Assembly: GCF_001499675.1 (NCBI RefSeq)
Contig: NZ_LN609302.1
Span: 898,896-962,895 of the forward strand
Source: Acetobacter ghanensis
GTDB lineage: Bacteria > Pseudomonadota > Alphaproteobacteria > Acetobacterales > Acetobacteraceae
Length of the DNA stretch: 64,000 bases
Direction: 5' to 3'
The position numbers were made by a program, and so were the translations under genes. Every line of letters starts with the position of its first letter. Within the stretch, counting starts at the first letter, position 1. Below, in pieces: positions 25,712 to 34,423 of this stretch. The notes under the pieces are model-generated. The model was given only the letters and a program-made list of their open reading frames with translations, was not told the DNA's origin and made no database searches.

Positions 25712-26263
25712 GTGCAGTCTTTTCCGGTGTTGTTGGTAAGGCATGCTCCCGTGTTGTTGCCTGATGGCATCTGTTACGGCAGGCAGGACGTGGCTTTGCG
25801 TCCGGGGTGGGAAAAGATCGTGTCCGGGCTTTCCGTTCTGGCCAAAGGGACAGTCTGCCGCGTGCTCTACAGCTCTCCGGCGCGGCGGTGCCGGGAAATG
25901 GCCCAACGGCTTGCACAGGCCACAGGCATGGAACTGCGCGTGGATCAGCGCCTTTCGGAGCTGGATTTTGGTCAATGGGAAGGTCTGCGCTGGCAGGATA
26001 TAGAACGCCAGCATCTGGATGAATGGGCAAAAGACCCATCTGGCTTTGCTCCACCGGAGGGGGAGAGCGGGCTGGCGCTTTGCCATCGTATAACCGACTT
26101 CTGGCACGATATGTATCACAAGGGGGAGGCCGCCTGTGTGCTGTCCCACGGGGGGCCATTGCGTATTCTGAGCGCGCTGGCGGCCGGGGAGAAGCCAGAA
26201 CTGTTGGCACCGTCCATTCCGCAGGGTTTTGCACGGCTGTTTATGGTCGAGCAAACCACCTAA
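25712..26263 (+). CDS. histidine phosphatase, probable alpha-ribazole phosphatase
   Basis: A 183-residue phosphoglycerate-mutase-like phosphatase with the catalytic LVRHAP near residue 9, the second Arg in YSSPARRCREMA, and the later LSHGGPLR. Within a cobalamin cluster it most likely removes phosphate from alpha-ribazole-5'-phosphate or adenosylcobalamin-5'-phosphate (the role of Salmonella CobC). The GTG at 25712 is preferred: AGAGGAG lies eight bases before it, and the family domain begins immediately. Earlier in-frame ATG codons have poor ribosome sites and would add a basic tail. A general phosphatase cannot be excluded. Confidence 0.82.
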   Translation: MQSFPVLLVRHAPVLLPDGICYGRQDVALRPGWEKIVSGLSVLAKGTVCRVLYSSPARRCREMAQRLAQATGMELRVDQRLSELDFGQWEGLRWQDIERQHLDEWAKDPSGFAPPEGESGLALCHRITDFWHDMYHKGEAACVLSHGGPLRILSALAAGEKPELLAPSIPQGFARLFMVEQTT

Positions 26264-26341
26264 CCCGTTCTGCGCCATGCCCTGGCGTGGGGTGATACTG
26301 CGTTTACCAGATACACACAGACAACAAGATACAGCGAGACC

Positions 26342-26968
26342 ATGACCAACAGCCAGCACAGTACCACAGAGCACGATGCAGAACGCCATAAGGAAAAAAT
26401 GCGCAAACGCAAGGCTGTGCAGGATCAGGAAGTGGCGAGTAAAACGGCGGAAAAAGGGTTGCTTCTGGTTAACACCGGCCCCGGCAAGGGCAAGTCCACA
26501 GCCGCATTTGGGCTGGCATTGCGGATGCTGGGGTATGACCGGCGGGTTGTGGTGGTACAGTTTATCAAAGGGGCATGGCATACCGGGGAGCGGCGTGCGC
26601 TCGAACGCTTTGGTGATCTGGTGGAGTGGCACTCAATGGGTGAGGGCTTTACGTGGGAAACTCAGGACCGTGCGCGGGACGTGGCGGCCTGCGAGCGGGC
26701 ATGGGCGGTGGCACGGCAGGCGCTGGCAAGGCCGGATGTCAGCCTTGTGGTGCTGGATGAGCTAAATGTAGCCCTGCGCTACGAATATCTGGATATGGAG
26801 CAGGTTCTGGCAGACATTGCCGCCCGGCCGGATGGGCAGCATGTGGTTGTTACGGGGCGCAATGCCCGCCAGCCCATGCTGGATGCAGCGGATCTGGTTA
26901 CGGAAATGACGTTGGTCAAACATCACTTCAAGGCTGGGGTCAAAGCGCAGGAAGGTGTGGAGTTTTGA
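26342..26968 (+). CDS. cobO: cob(I)yrinic acid a,c-diamide adenosyltransferase
   Basis: A 208-residue CobO/BtuR/CobA-type enzyme that transfers the adenosyl group of ATP to the cobalt of corrinoids. The P-loop-like [14 protein letters not shown] is at about residue 43, followed by VVQFIKGAW and [16 protein letters not shown]. The charged first 35 residues ([15 protein letters not shown]) are usual for the family. Its TGA overlaps the TTG start of cobQ. Confidence 0.96.
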   Translation: MTNSQHSTTEHDAERHKEKMRKRKAVQDQEVASKTAEKGLLLVNTGPGKGKSTAAFGLALRMLGYDRRVVVVQFIKGAWHTGERRALERFGDLVEWHSMGEGFTWETQDRARDVAACERAWAVARQALARPDVSLVVLDELNVALRYEYLDMEQVLADIAARPDGQHVVVTGRNARQPMLDAADLVTEMTLVKHHFKAGVKAQEGVEF

Positions 26969-28503
26969 CGGCCCGTGTTCTTATGGTGCAGGGCACGGGG
27001 TCCAGTGTTGGCAAGTCAACTCTGGTTGCCGGGCTGGCGCGTGCCTTAACGCGGCGCGGTTTACGGGTTTTGCCTTTTAAGCCTCAGAATATGTCCAACA
27101 ATGCCGCCGTTACACTGGATGGTGGGGAAATTGGACGTGCGCAGGCCCTACAGGCGCGGGCCTGTAGGGTTTTGCCAATGGCGAACATGAACCCGGTTTT
27201 GCTTAAACCACAGGGTGAAACAGGTGCCCAGCTTGTGGTGTGTGGCCAAAGAGTGGATACGATAGAAGCCAGAAACTACCAGAGCCGCAAAGCACACCTT
27301 ATGCCACGGGTGTTGGAGAGTTTTAAAAAACTGGCATCTCAGGCTGACCTTGTTCTGGTGGAAGGTGCCGGCTCCGCTTCGGAAGTCAATTTACGTAAGC
27401 ATGATATTGCCAATATGGGTTTTGCGCAGGCAGTGCAGGCACCGGTTGTGCTGGTGGGGGATATTGACCGGGGTGGCGTTATTGCCAGCCTTGTTGGCAC
27501 ACAGGTTGTACTGCAACCGCAAGATGCTGACCGCATAAAGGGGTTTATTGTAAACCGGATGCGCGGTGACCCCAGCCTGTTTGCGGATGGTATGCGGTTT
27601 GTAGCCGAACGCACGGGGTGGCAGGCTTTGGGGCTGGTGCCGCATCTGCCGGATGTGCGTGACCTTCCGGCAGAAGATGCGGCTGACCTTATGGCCTCAT
27701 TGCGTGCAAAGCGGAGGCTGGATGAACAGCAGGGACCAATGCCGCGTTTGCGCATTGTGGTACCCATTCTGCCCATGATTGCGAATTTTGATGATCTGGA
27801 CCCGCTGTGTGCGGAGCCGGGGGTAGACGTTATTCCTGCTGTGGAGGGGGAAGCGTTGCCCAAAGCGGATGTTATTCTACTTCCCGGTTCCAAAGCAACA
27901 TTGGCCGACCTCGCCTGTCTGCGTGCGCGGGGTTGGGCTGAACAGATTGTAGAACATGCAAAAAATGGTGGTTCTGTTATAGGCATTTGCGGAGGATACC
28001 AGATGATGGGCCTGTCTGTTGCAGATCCGCAAGGCACGGAAGGTCCAGCCTGCACTGCGCAGGGGCTTGGGCTTCTAGCCCTTCATACTGTGTTGGGGAA
28101 TGACAAAAAACTGGAATACGGAACAGGTTTTTTGGAACCGGGTGGGCAGGATGTTTCCGGGTATGAAATGCATTTAGGGCAGACCAACGGGCCGCCGGGG
28201 CTTAAACCACTTTTACGGCTGAATGGGCAAGCAGAAGGTGCCGTGTCGGATAATGGGCGGGTTTGGGGCACGTATCTGCATGGTATTTTTACGCACCGGG
28301 CAGCACGGCTCGCCTTGCTGGAGAGGGGCTATGGCGCAGCCTTTGCACCCGGAGGGATGTGGGCGCAGGCCGGGGACCATTTGCCAGAGAACCATGATGC
28401 CGCTGTAGAAGCCGCGTTGGACCATTTGGCGGACCACCTGGAGCAGCATATGGATGTGGACGCGTTGTTGGCCTTGGCCTGCGTCCCTCACTATGCTGCA
28501 TAA
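26965..28503 (+). CDS. cobQ: cobyric acid synthase
   Basis: A 512-residue amidotransferase that amidates side chains b, d, e and g of adenosylcobyrinic acid a,c-diamide. The N-terminal half has [17 protein letters not shown] and [10 protein letters not shown]. The glutaminase half has [10 protein letters not shown] and, near the end, [10 protein letters not shown]. The start is a TTG overlapping the cobO stop, which implies translational coupling. It ends nine bases before the convergent bluB gene with no hairpin between them. Confidence 0.95.
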   Translation: MTARVLMVQGTGSSVGKSTLVAGLARALTRRGLRVLPFKPQNMSNNAAVTLDGGEIGRAQALQARACRVLPMANMNPVLLKPQGETGAQLVVCGQRVDTIEARNYQSRKAHLMPRVLESFKKLASQADLVLVEGAGSASEVNLRKHDIANMGFAQAVQAPVVLVGDIDRGGVIASLVGTQVVLQPQDADRIKGFIVNRMRGDPSLFADGMRFVAERTGWQALGLVPHLPDVRDLPAEDAADLMASLRAKRRLDEQQGPMPRLRIVVPILPMIANFDDLDPLCAEPGVDVIPAVEGEALPKADVILLPGSKATLADLACLRARGWAEQIVEHAKNGGSVIGICGGYQMMGLSVADPQGTEGPACTAQGLGLLALHTVLGNDKKLEYGTGFLEPGGQDVSGYEMHLGQTNGPPGLKPLLRLNGQAEGAVSDNGRVWGTYLHGIFTHRAARLALLERGYGAAFAPGGMWAQAGDHLPENHDAAVEAALDHLADHLEQHMDVDALLALACVPHYAA

Positions 28504-28512
28504 AAGGTCAGG

Positions 28513-29151
28513 TTAGCGGGCTATCCACTGACGGCGCGCAGGGTTGCGTTGCTCCCACCCCCGGCGCTCCAGTTCGGGGGAGCTGGCGGGTTCCTGCGGG
28601 TAACCAACGCATAGATATGCTAAAAACTGCCAGTCAGGGTTAACGCCCAAAACCCTGTTGGCTTCCTTGGGGTCCAGAATGGAAACCCAGCCAACGCCAA
28701 TTCCCAGTGCTGTGGCGGCCAGCCAGAATGTATGAATGGCCATAACAGCAGACCATGTAGTGGTCTGGGGCATGGTGCCCCGGCCCAGCCCTCGCCCCTG
28801 TGCTGGGTTGGTTTCGCAGAACACGGCAATATGGTGGGGCGCATCGTCCAGCCCCGCCAGTTTGAGCGAGGCATAACGCTGTGCGTCATCCCCACCACGG
28901 CCTGCCAGTTCGCGGGCGTTACTGTGGGCAAAGTTTTCGCGGATGGCATGGCGGCGGGTTGGGCTATCAACCTTTACAAAACGCCATGGCTCGCTCAGTC
29001 CGACGGAAGGTGCCAGACAGGCTGTTTCCAGCAGGTGTTGCAGAATGTGGTCGGGCAGTGGGTCCGTCCGAAAATGGCGTACATCCCTCCGCCACGTAAA
29101 AAGCTGTTCAAGTTCTGCCCGGAAGGTGGGGGAAAAGGAGGGTGCGTTCAT
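28513..29151 (-). CDS. bluB: 5,6-dimethylbenzimidazole synthase
   Basis: A 212-residue nitroreductase-fold enzyme that breaks down FMNH2 with oxygen to form the lower ligand of cobalamin. Features are FTWRRDVRHFRTDPLP, LAPSVGLSEPWRFV, and WLAATALGIGVGWVSIL, all typical of BluB rather than a general nitroreductase. It starts at 29151, overlapping the cobD stop (ATGA). Its presence shows oxygen-dependent DMB synthesis. An upstream in-frame extension of 102 codons lies inside cobD and is ignored. Confidence 0.95.
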   Translation of the reverse strand: MNAPSFSPTFRAELEQLFTWRRDVRHFRTDPLPDHILQHLLETACLAPSVGLSEPWRFVKVDSPTRRHAIRENFAHSNARELAGRGGDDAQRYASLKLAGLDDAPHHIAVFCETNPAQGRGLGRGTMPQTTTWSAVMAIHTFWLAATALGIGVGWVSILDPKEANRVLGVNPDWQFLAYLCVGYPQEPASSPELERRGWEQRNPARRQWIAR

Positions 29152-30137
29152 CCTGCTATCATGCCGCCAAGTGCAACGCACAGCAAGCCGGCAATAAGCA
29201 GACCACAGGCGCGCCGGTAAAGGCGTAGCCCCCGGTCCAGATCCGTTACCGTAGCGCCAGATGTGCCGCTGCCAATCCACGGGTCTTTTGTTAGCTTGCC
29301 ACCATAGGAGCGGGGGCCAGCCAGCAGAGTGTTCAGGGCAGCGGCCATTGCGGCTTCCGGCCAACCTGCGTTGGGGGAGCGGTGGCGCGGGGCGTCCCGC
29401 GTTATGGTCCGCCAGATGTGAGGCCACTGTTGGCGTGGGGACGCCAGCATGAGGCATAATGCCGCCAGCCGGGAGGCGGGCAGGTTTATCAGATCATCCA
29501 GCTTGGCAGACGCCATGCCAAATGCGCCATAACGCTGGTTAAGGTGCCCGATCATGCTATCCGCTGTATTAACGGATTTGTAAAAAACGGCCCCCGGCAA
29601 ACCAAAGAGCGCCGTCCAGAACAGCGGGGCTACAATGCCATCGGAAAAATTTTCGGCCAGACTTTCAAGTGCAGCCCGCACAATACCCGCTTCGTCCAGT
29701 GTGGTGGTGTCTCGCCCTACAATCATGCTGACGGCTTTTCTGCCCCCCGTCAGGCCATTGTGGCGCAGGGCCGTCGCTACAGCGCGAACGTGCTGCCAAA
29801 GAGAGCGTTGCGCTACCAGCGTGCTGGCAAGTGCCGCCTGAACAAGCAGCATGACAGGGGCCGGTAAAAGAGTATAACCCACCCCAAGCAGGAGGGATGT
29901 CAGGGTTACAGGTATGGCAATAATCAGCGCCAGCGTCACAAAGCCCAGCAACCGGCGTGTTCGTTCAGGTGTGTCTGCTCTGTTCAGCGCGCGTTCCAGC
30001 CTGTCTATCAGCGTGCCAACCCACATAACGGGGTGGCCAATTACGTTCAGCAGTGGCGCAGGGTAGCCCCACAGGGCTTCCATGCCGGCGGCAAGCGCTG
30101 CAACAGGCAGGGTGATGGAAAGGGGAAAAAAGAGCAT
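29148..30137 (-). CDS. cobD: adenosylcobinamide-phosphate synthase (CbiB/CobD)
   Basis: A 329-residue membrane protein that attaches aminopropanol (phosphate) to adenosylcobyric acid. It has four to five hydrophobic segments and family motifs GHPVMWVGTLIDRLE near residue 35, ESLAENFSDGIVAPLFW, and YKSVNTADSMIGHLN. It is coupled to bluB. The name follows Pseudomonas; CbiB is the Salmonella equivalent. Confidence 0.94.
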   Translation of the reverse strand: MLFFPLSITLPVAALAAGMEALWGYPAPLLNVIGHPVMWVGTLIDRLERALNRADTPERTRRLLGFVTLALIIAIPVTLTSLLLGVGYTLLPAPVMLLVQAALASTLVAQRSLWQHVRAVATALRHNGLTGGRKAVSMIVGRDTTTLDEAGIVRAALESLAENFSDGIVAPLFWTALFGLPGAVFYKSVNTADSMIGHLNQRYGAFGMASAKLDDLINLPASRLAALCLMLASPRQQWPHIWRTITRDAPRHRSPNAGWPEAAMAAALNTLLAGPRSYGGKLTKDPWIGSGTSGATVTDLDRGLRLYRRACGLLIAGLLCVALGGMIAG

Positions 30138-30148
30138 GGGAGGCGGGT

Positions 30149-31270
30149 ATGAACACTAACCAGATACAAAAGGTTAAGGACGCTACCATGCTCAGCCGGA
30201 TGCAGCCTAACGGTTTGTCCGCGTCCCACCAGAGTGCTTCGGTTTTGCCATTGCCCCCGCATGGGGGGCAGGTGCAGGCCATTATGCAATATTTTGTGGG
30301 CGCACCAGAACCTTTTGTGGACCTGTCTACTGGCGTTAGTCCTTTTGCTTACCCGTTGGTCTGGCCTCCCTTGGACGCATTGCACCGTCTGCCCGAACAG
30401 GAGGAGGAACACGCGCTGCAACAAATTGCCGCCAGTGCGTATGGTGTTCAATCAGCGGAAATGGTGGTGACAGGGGCCGGGAGCCAGAGTCTGATTGCCC
30501 TGCTGCCCCGGTTGCTGGATGTGCAAAGGGCCTGTGTGCTGGGACCAACCTATTCTGGGCATCAGCAGGCGTGGGAGCAGAATGGTGTGCCCTGCATGTT
30601 GGCCGATCATCTGGGGCAGGTGCAACATGCTGCACAGCAGGCAGGAACGGTCTGCGTGATCTGTAACCCCAATAACCCAGATGGGCGGGAGTTGGACGCA
30701 CAAACTCTTATCCGTGTGGCTGACCAGTGTGCGCAGGTCGGAGGTTGGCTTGTGGTGGATGAGGCATTTGGAGATTTTGGTCATAACAGCGTGGCGTCCA
30801 TGCTGCCGCATCCGGGGCTTGTTGTGTTGCGCTCTTTTGGAAAAACCTACGGCTTGCCCGGTGTGCGTCTGGGGTTTTTGTTAGCTGCACCGGAACTGGC
30901 ACAACGGGCGCGCGCTTTGCTGGGGGCGTGGCCGGTAGGGGCGTTGGCACTGGCGGCGGGTCGGCAGGCATTGGCAGATACACAGTGGTTGCAGCAGGCG
31001 GCGCAGCAGGCGCGCATAGCGCATGACCGGCTGACGGCTAGCCTGCATAAAGCGGGCCTGACGTGCCGGGGACATTCATCCCTGTTTACATTGGTGGATA
31101 CGGCGGACGCCTATGCCCTGTGGGAGCATTTTTGCTGCCACGGCATTGTAACCCGCCGCTTTGCGGAACGGCCACGGTGCCTGCGTCTTGGCCTGCCCGC
31201 TAATGCACTGGCATGGACGCGGCTGGAGCGAGCGCTGGAAGCATGGCAGGCGAATTTTATAGCGCTTTGA
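30149..31270 (+). CDS. cobC: threonine-phosphate decarboxylase (L-threonine-O-3-phosphate decarboxylase)
   Basis: A 373-residue class I/II aminotransferase-fold PLP enzyme that makes aminopropanol phosphate for CobD. The PLP lysine lies in RSFGKTYGLPG. N-terminal HGGQVQAIM and FVDLSTGVSPFAYP match CobC, and CNPNNPDGRE is the substrate loop. The ATG at 30149 has GGGAGG in front; an alternative ATG at 30188 has AAGGA and would shorten it by 13 residues. It is divergent from cobD with an 11-base gap, so their promoters overlap coding sequence. Confidence 0.92.
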   Translation: MNTNQIQKVKDATMLSRMQPNGLSASHQSASVLPLPPHGGQVQAIMQYFVGAPEPFVDLSTGVSPFAYPLVWPPLDALHRLPEQEEEHALQQIAASAYGVQSAEMVVTGAGSQSLIALLPRLLDVQRACVLGPTYSGHQQAWEQNGVPCMLADHLGQVQHAAQQAGTVCVICNPNNPDGRELDAQTLIRVADQCAQVGGWLVVDEAFGDFGHNSVASMLPHPGLVVLRSFGKTYGLPGVRLGFLLAAPELAQRARALLGAWPVGALALAAGRQALADTQWLQQAAQQARIAHDRLTASLHKAGLTCRGHSSLFTLVDTADAYALWEHFCCHGIVTRRFAERPRCLRLGLPANALAWTRLERALEAWQANFIAL

Positions 31271-31379
31271 CCGGATATTGTTGGCCTGTCATATTTTCAT
31301 CAAACACTTTGGCGCGCTTTCCTCTTCCCTTTTTTACGGCTTGCTTCATAGAAGGGAACAGGCAGAAAAGGATAACGCC

Positions 31380-31643
31380 ATGCAAGACCAAGATGAAGTG
31401 ATCGTAGGCTATCTCATCCAGCGTGAAGATGCGGATGGTGAAGTGTCGTTCTGGGAACCACGGAACGAATGGCAGGAAGACCCTAACGAAGGCAAGCTCT
31501 ACGAAAAAGTAGAAGAAGCCGAAGCTGATGCCAAAGCGCTTCAGGAAGGTGATGACGCAACCATTACCGTAGAACTGGTTTTCGAAGCAGACGACGAAGA
31601 CTGGGATGAAGAAGAAGACGAAGAAGAAGCCCCCAAGGCCTGA
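31380..31643 (+). CDS. 87-residue acidic protein in the cobalamin cluster
   Basis: Starts MQDQDEVIVGYLIQRED and ends in a very acidic tail (DDEDWDEEEDEEEAPKA). The first 60 residues look like a small strand-helix domain (EVSFWEPRNEWQE, YEKVEEAEADAKAL). The ATG at 31380 follows AAAAGGATAACGCC; a longer reading frame upstream gives unrelated sequence. I do not recognise a family. It lies 109 bases after cobC and before the convergent cobV, and its role in cobalamin metabolism, if any, is unknown. Confidence 0.7.
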   Translation: MQDQDEVIVGYLIQREDADGEVSFWEPRNEWQEDPNEGKLYEKVEEAEADAKALQEGDDATITVELVFEADDEDWDEEEDEEEAPKA

Positions 31644-31652
31644 CTTCGCAAA

Positions 31653-31687
31653 CTGCGTGCCGCTTTATTGATTAGGGCGGCACGCAG
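31653..31687. terminator. bidirectional stem-loop
   Basis: Perfect 11-base repeat CTGCGTGCCGC / GCGGCACGCAG with a 13-base loop between the convergent acidic-protein gene and cobV. CATATTTTG follows on the plus strand, a modest T run. Confidence 0.7.
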
Positions 31688-31701
31688 CATATTTTGCCAG
31701 A

Positions 31702-32535
31702 TTACGGGCAGAGCAGTGCTGCGTACAGGCAGAGCAACAGGCATTCAGCCACTACGGCGCAGCAGCCTAGTACATCCCCCGTATAGCCCCCCAGCAGACG
31801 TTTGGCGCACATTGCGACCAGAAGAGCTGTGGCGCAGCTTACCACTGCTGGCAGCAGGACGGACAAAAGGGGGAGCTGGCAGGCCAAACCCACGCTACGC
31901 CCGCCCCATGGAAGCCCCAAGGTTACGCCAGACGCCATAAGAACAGCGGCGAGGAACGACCATACCGGTAGCGCGGACAGGGCACGGGCCAGACCATCCG
32001 GCCGGGCGGGTGGAATAAGGATGGGTACAAGCACCATGGCCATTCTGGCAAGGCAGGCTGTTGTGGCGCAAACCAGAATGCATACCTGCAAAGGCAATGC
32101 CGCCAGAGCGGACACCCGAACAAGCAGGCCAAGGCCGAGCGCCATAACCCCATAACTGCCAACACGGCTATCACGCATGATGGCCAACCTGCGGTCTGGT
32201 GTTGCGCCTCCACAGCCATCTGCCATGTCTGCCAGACCATCTTCATGCAAGCCTCCGGTCAGGATTGTCTGGCAGGTCAAGGCCAGTGCGGCGGCGGCAA
32301 GGGCGGGTACATGGGCCATGCGTAACAGAGCCAGAACGCAGCCTGTTACAGCACCTATTAGCATAGCGATAACGGGCCAGCACCAGACTGATCTGGCCAA
32401 CGGCCACGGTGTGGTGCTGGTTCTACTGGCGGCAGGGGCTAGCCAGCCAGCGGGCAGGCGGGTCAGCAGGCTCAGGCCGCAGGCAAGATCCAGCCGCCGT
32501 TGGTTTACCCAGCTTCCCGGTGGTATCGGCGTCAT
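31702..32535 (-). CDS. cobV: adenosylcobinamide-GDP ribazoletransferase (cobalamin synthase)
   Basis: A 277-residue membrane enzyme (CobS in Salmonella) joining alpha-ribazole to adenosylcobinamide-GDP. It has [13 protein letters not shown] near the start and the strongly conserved [17 protein letters not shown], with [17 protein letters not shown] after it. Several hydrophobic helices follow. The ATG at 32535 overlaps the cobU stop (ATGA). The last step of the nucleotide-loop pathway. Confidence 0.94.
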   Translation of the reverse strand: MTPIPPGSWVNQRRLDLACGLSLLTRLPAGWLAPAASRTSTTPWPLARSVWCWPVIAMLIGAVTGCVLALLRMAHVPALAAAALALTCQTILTGGLHEDGLADMADGCGGATPDRRLAIMRDSRVGSYGVMALGLGLLVRVSALAALPLQVCILVCATTACLARMAMVLVPILIPPARPDGLARALSALPVWSFLAAVLMASGVTLGLPWGGRSVGLACQLPLLSVLLPAVVSCATALLVAMCAKRLLGGYTGDVLGCCAVVAECLLLCLYAALLCP

Positions 32536-33581
32536 ATCTGTTCGGAAACAGCAGCTTGGGCAAATGTGGCCATGCCCGTGTGGCACGCAACAGCTGCGCG
32601 CAAAATGGGAATGGCCAGTGCCGCGCCAGAGGCTTCCCCAAGGCGGAGGCCAAGCCCGCTTAAAATTGGTTTCATGCGCAGGTGTTGGGCCAGTCTGGCT
32701 GTATGGCCTGTTTCCGTTGGGTAATGGGAGAGAGCCGTGTGGTCCAAGGCACTGGCGTTCAGGTGTGCCAGAGGGGCAACAGCCGCCGTACAGACAAAAC
32801 CATCTAGAATGACAGGAATATGCCTGTGCCGTGCGGCAAGGGTAGCCCCCAGTGTGGCAGCCAGCTCGTAGCCACCGAGCCGTCTGGCAACTTCAAGCGG
32901 ATCGTCCAGATGCGTCCTGTGGTGAGCAAGTGCGGTGTCTATGATCGTGGCTTTATGCTTGGTTCCATCCATGTCCAGCCCTGTGCCCTGGCCTGCCCAG
33001 TCTGCACCATGCTGGCGGGTTAGGGCTGCACACAAGGCGGAGGCAGCCGTTGTGTTGCCAATGCCCATTTCGCCCAAACAAAGCAGGTCGCATGTGTGTG
33101 GGACCGCGTTAAAACCAGCCTGTACAGCCTCCATGAACGCCTGTTCCGTCATGGCAGGAGCCTGTGTAAAATCGTTGGTGGGGGTCAGGTTATGGAGCGG
33201 TACCACGGCCAGTTGCGCCTGTGCCACCCGGGCGATCTGATTGATGGCGGCCCCACCGTGTTCAAAATTCTGCACCATCTGCGCCGTGACCTCCACAGGC
33301 CATGGAGAAACATGGTGCGCCATAACACCGTGATTCCCAGCAAAAATCAGCACATGCACATGGTCCAGTCTGGGCATGGCGCGATGTTGCCACCCACCCA
33401 GCCAGCGTGTCATTTCCTCCAGTTGGCCTAGGCTGCCCGGAGGTTTGGTCAATTCGGCTTCCCTCTGTGCGATGGTATGCTGGACCTGTGTATTGGCTGG
33501 CGGAAGGTCCATACACAAAGCCCGCAAGGCAGGCAGGGATGACGGAGGACCGGGCTGGGGCCGGGAGGAGAAGGAAGGCAT
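32532..33581 (-). CDS. cobU: nicotinate-nucleotide-dimethylbenzimidazole phosphoribosyltransferase
   Basis: A 349-residue enzyme (CobT in Salmonella) that activates DMB to alpha-ribazole-5'-phosphate. Family motifs include [40 protein letters not shown] and the catalytic glutamate in [12 protein letters not shown]. The N-terminal 20 residues are variable and the ATG at 33581 has no clear ribosome site, so an internal ATG at 33512 is possible. It heads the cobU-cobV operon and is divergent from cobP. Confidence 0.94.
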   Translation of the reverse strand: MPSFSSRPQPGPPSSLPALRALCMDLPPANTQVQHTIAQREAELTKPPGSLGQLEEMTRWLGGWQHRAMPRLDHVHVLIFAGNHGVMAHHVSPWPVEVTAQMVQNFEHGGAAINQIARVAQAQLAVVPLHNLTPTNDFTQAPAMTEQAFMEAVQAGFNAVPHTCDLLCLGEMGIGNTTAASALCAALTRQHGADWAGQGTGLDMDGTKHKATIIDTALAHHRTHLDDPLEVARRLGGYELAATLGATLAARHRHIPVILDGFVCTAAVAPLAHLNASALDHTALSHYPTETGHTARLAQHLRMKPILSGLGLRLGEASGAALAIPILRAAVACHTGMATFAQAAVSEQI

Positions 33582-33641
33582 GGCTACAATTCTGTGCTGT
33601 TATGGAGGTTCACGCAAATGGAAACAGGGTCGGATTAGCGC

Positions 33642-34202
33642 ATGACCAGCATAAGTCTCAACCTTCAGCCCGGAGGTGCGCAAGGCAGCCTACTTGTGCT
33701 GGGGGGTGCCAGGTCGGGCAAAAGCCGTTTTGCCGAGGGGGCCATAACAGCATTGCCTGCACCGTGGATCTATCTGGCCACAGGACGTGCGTTTGATGAT
33801 GAAATGCGTGCGCGTATTGCCCAGCATCAGCAGGACCGAGGCAAGGTGGGCTGGCAGACGGTGGAGGAACCTTTTGATGTGGCAAAAGTGCTCCAGCAGT
33901 ATTCCAGTGCCCCCGTACTACTGGACTGCCTGACTCTGTGGCTGACCAACCTGTTACTGGATGAACAGGATGTTGCGGCTGCAACACAGGCTCTTCTTTC
34001 CAGCTTGCAAACCCGTAAGGCCCCTACCGTGTTGGTGGGGAATGAAGTGGGGCTGGGCATTGTGCCCGAAAGCCAACTTGGGCGGCGCTTTAGGGATGAG
34101 GCAGGGCTGTTGCACCAGCGCCTTGCAGCCTGTGTGGGCAAGGTTGTGTTTGTTGCAGCAGGGCTACCGTTAGTGCTCAAGAATGAAGACGCCGCCCGGT
34201 AA
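33642..34202 (+). CDS. cobP: bifunctional adenosylcobinamide kinase/guanylyltransferase
   Basis: A 186-residue enzyme (CobU in Salmonella) that phosphorylates adenosylcobinamide and attaches GMP. The P-loop is LGGARSGKSRFAE (about residue 21), with YLATGRAFDDEM and the guanylyl site region RIAQHQQDRG. Near the C-terminus it has VGNEVGLGIVPE. It is divergent from cobU with a 60-base gap and is the last recognised gene of the cobalamin region. Confidence 0.95.
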   Translation: MTSISLNLQPGGAQGSLLVLGGARSGKSRFAEGAITALPAPWIYLATGRAFDDEMRARIAQHQQDRGKVGWQTVEEPFDVAKVLQQYSSAPVLLDCLTLWLTNLLLDEQDVAAATQALLSSLQTRKAPTVLVGNEVGLGIVPESQLGRRFRDEAGLLHQRLAACVGKVVFVAAGLPLVLKNEDAAR

Positions 34203-34423
34203 AAGCTTTGTGTTCCGGTAGTGGGCGGCATTGCGGAACGGTTGTTGTCCCCTTGCGTATGGACCGTGGGACGTTCGCCATTGTGTTGGCGGGCAAGGGC
34301 CGGGAAGGCTGCAAAATACTGCTGGCCTCTTGCGTTGAAGGGCGGAAGATGGTGAGTGACGGATGCTTATGCGGGCATAACTGGGTTACCAATAGACCCG
34401 TTCATTTTGGCTGAGAGATGCAT

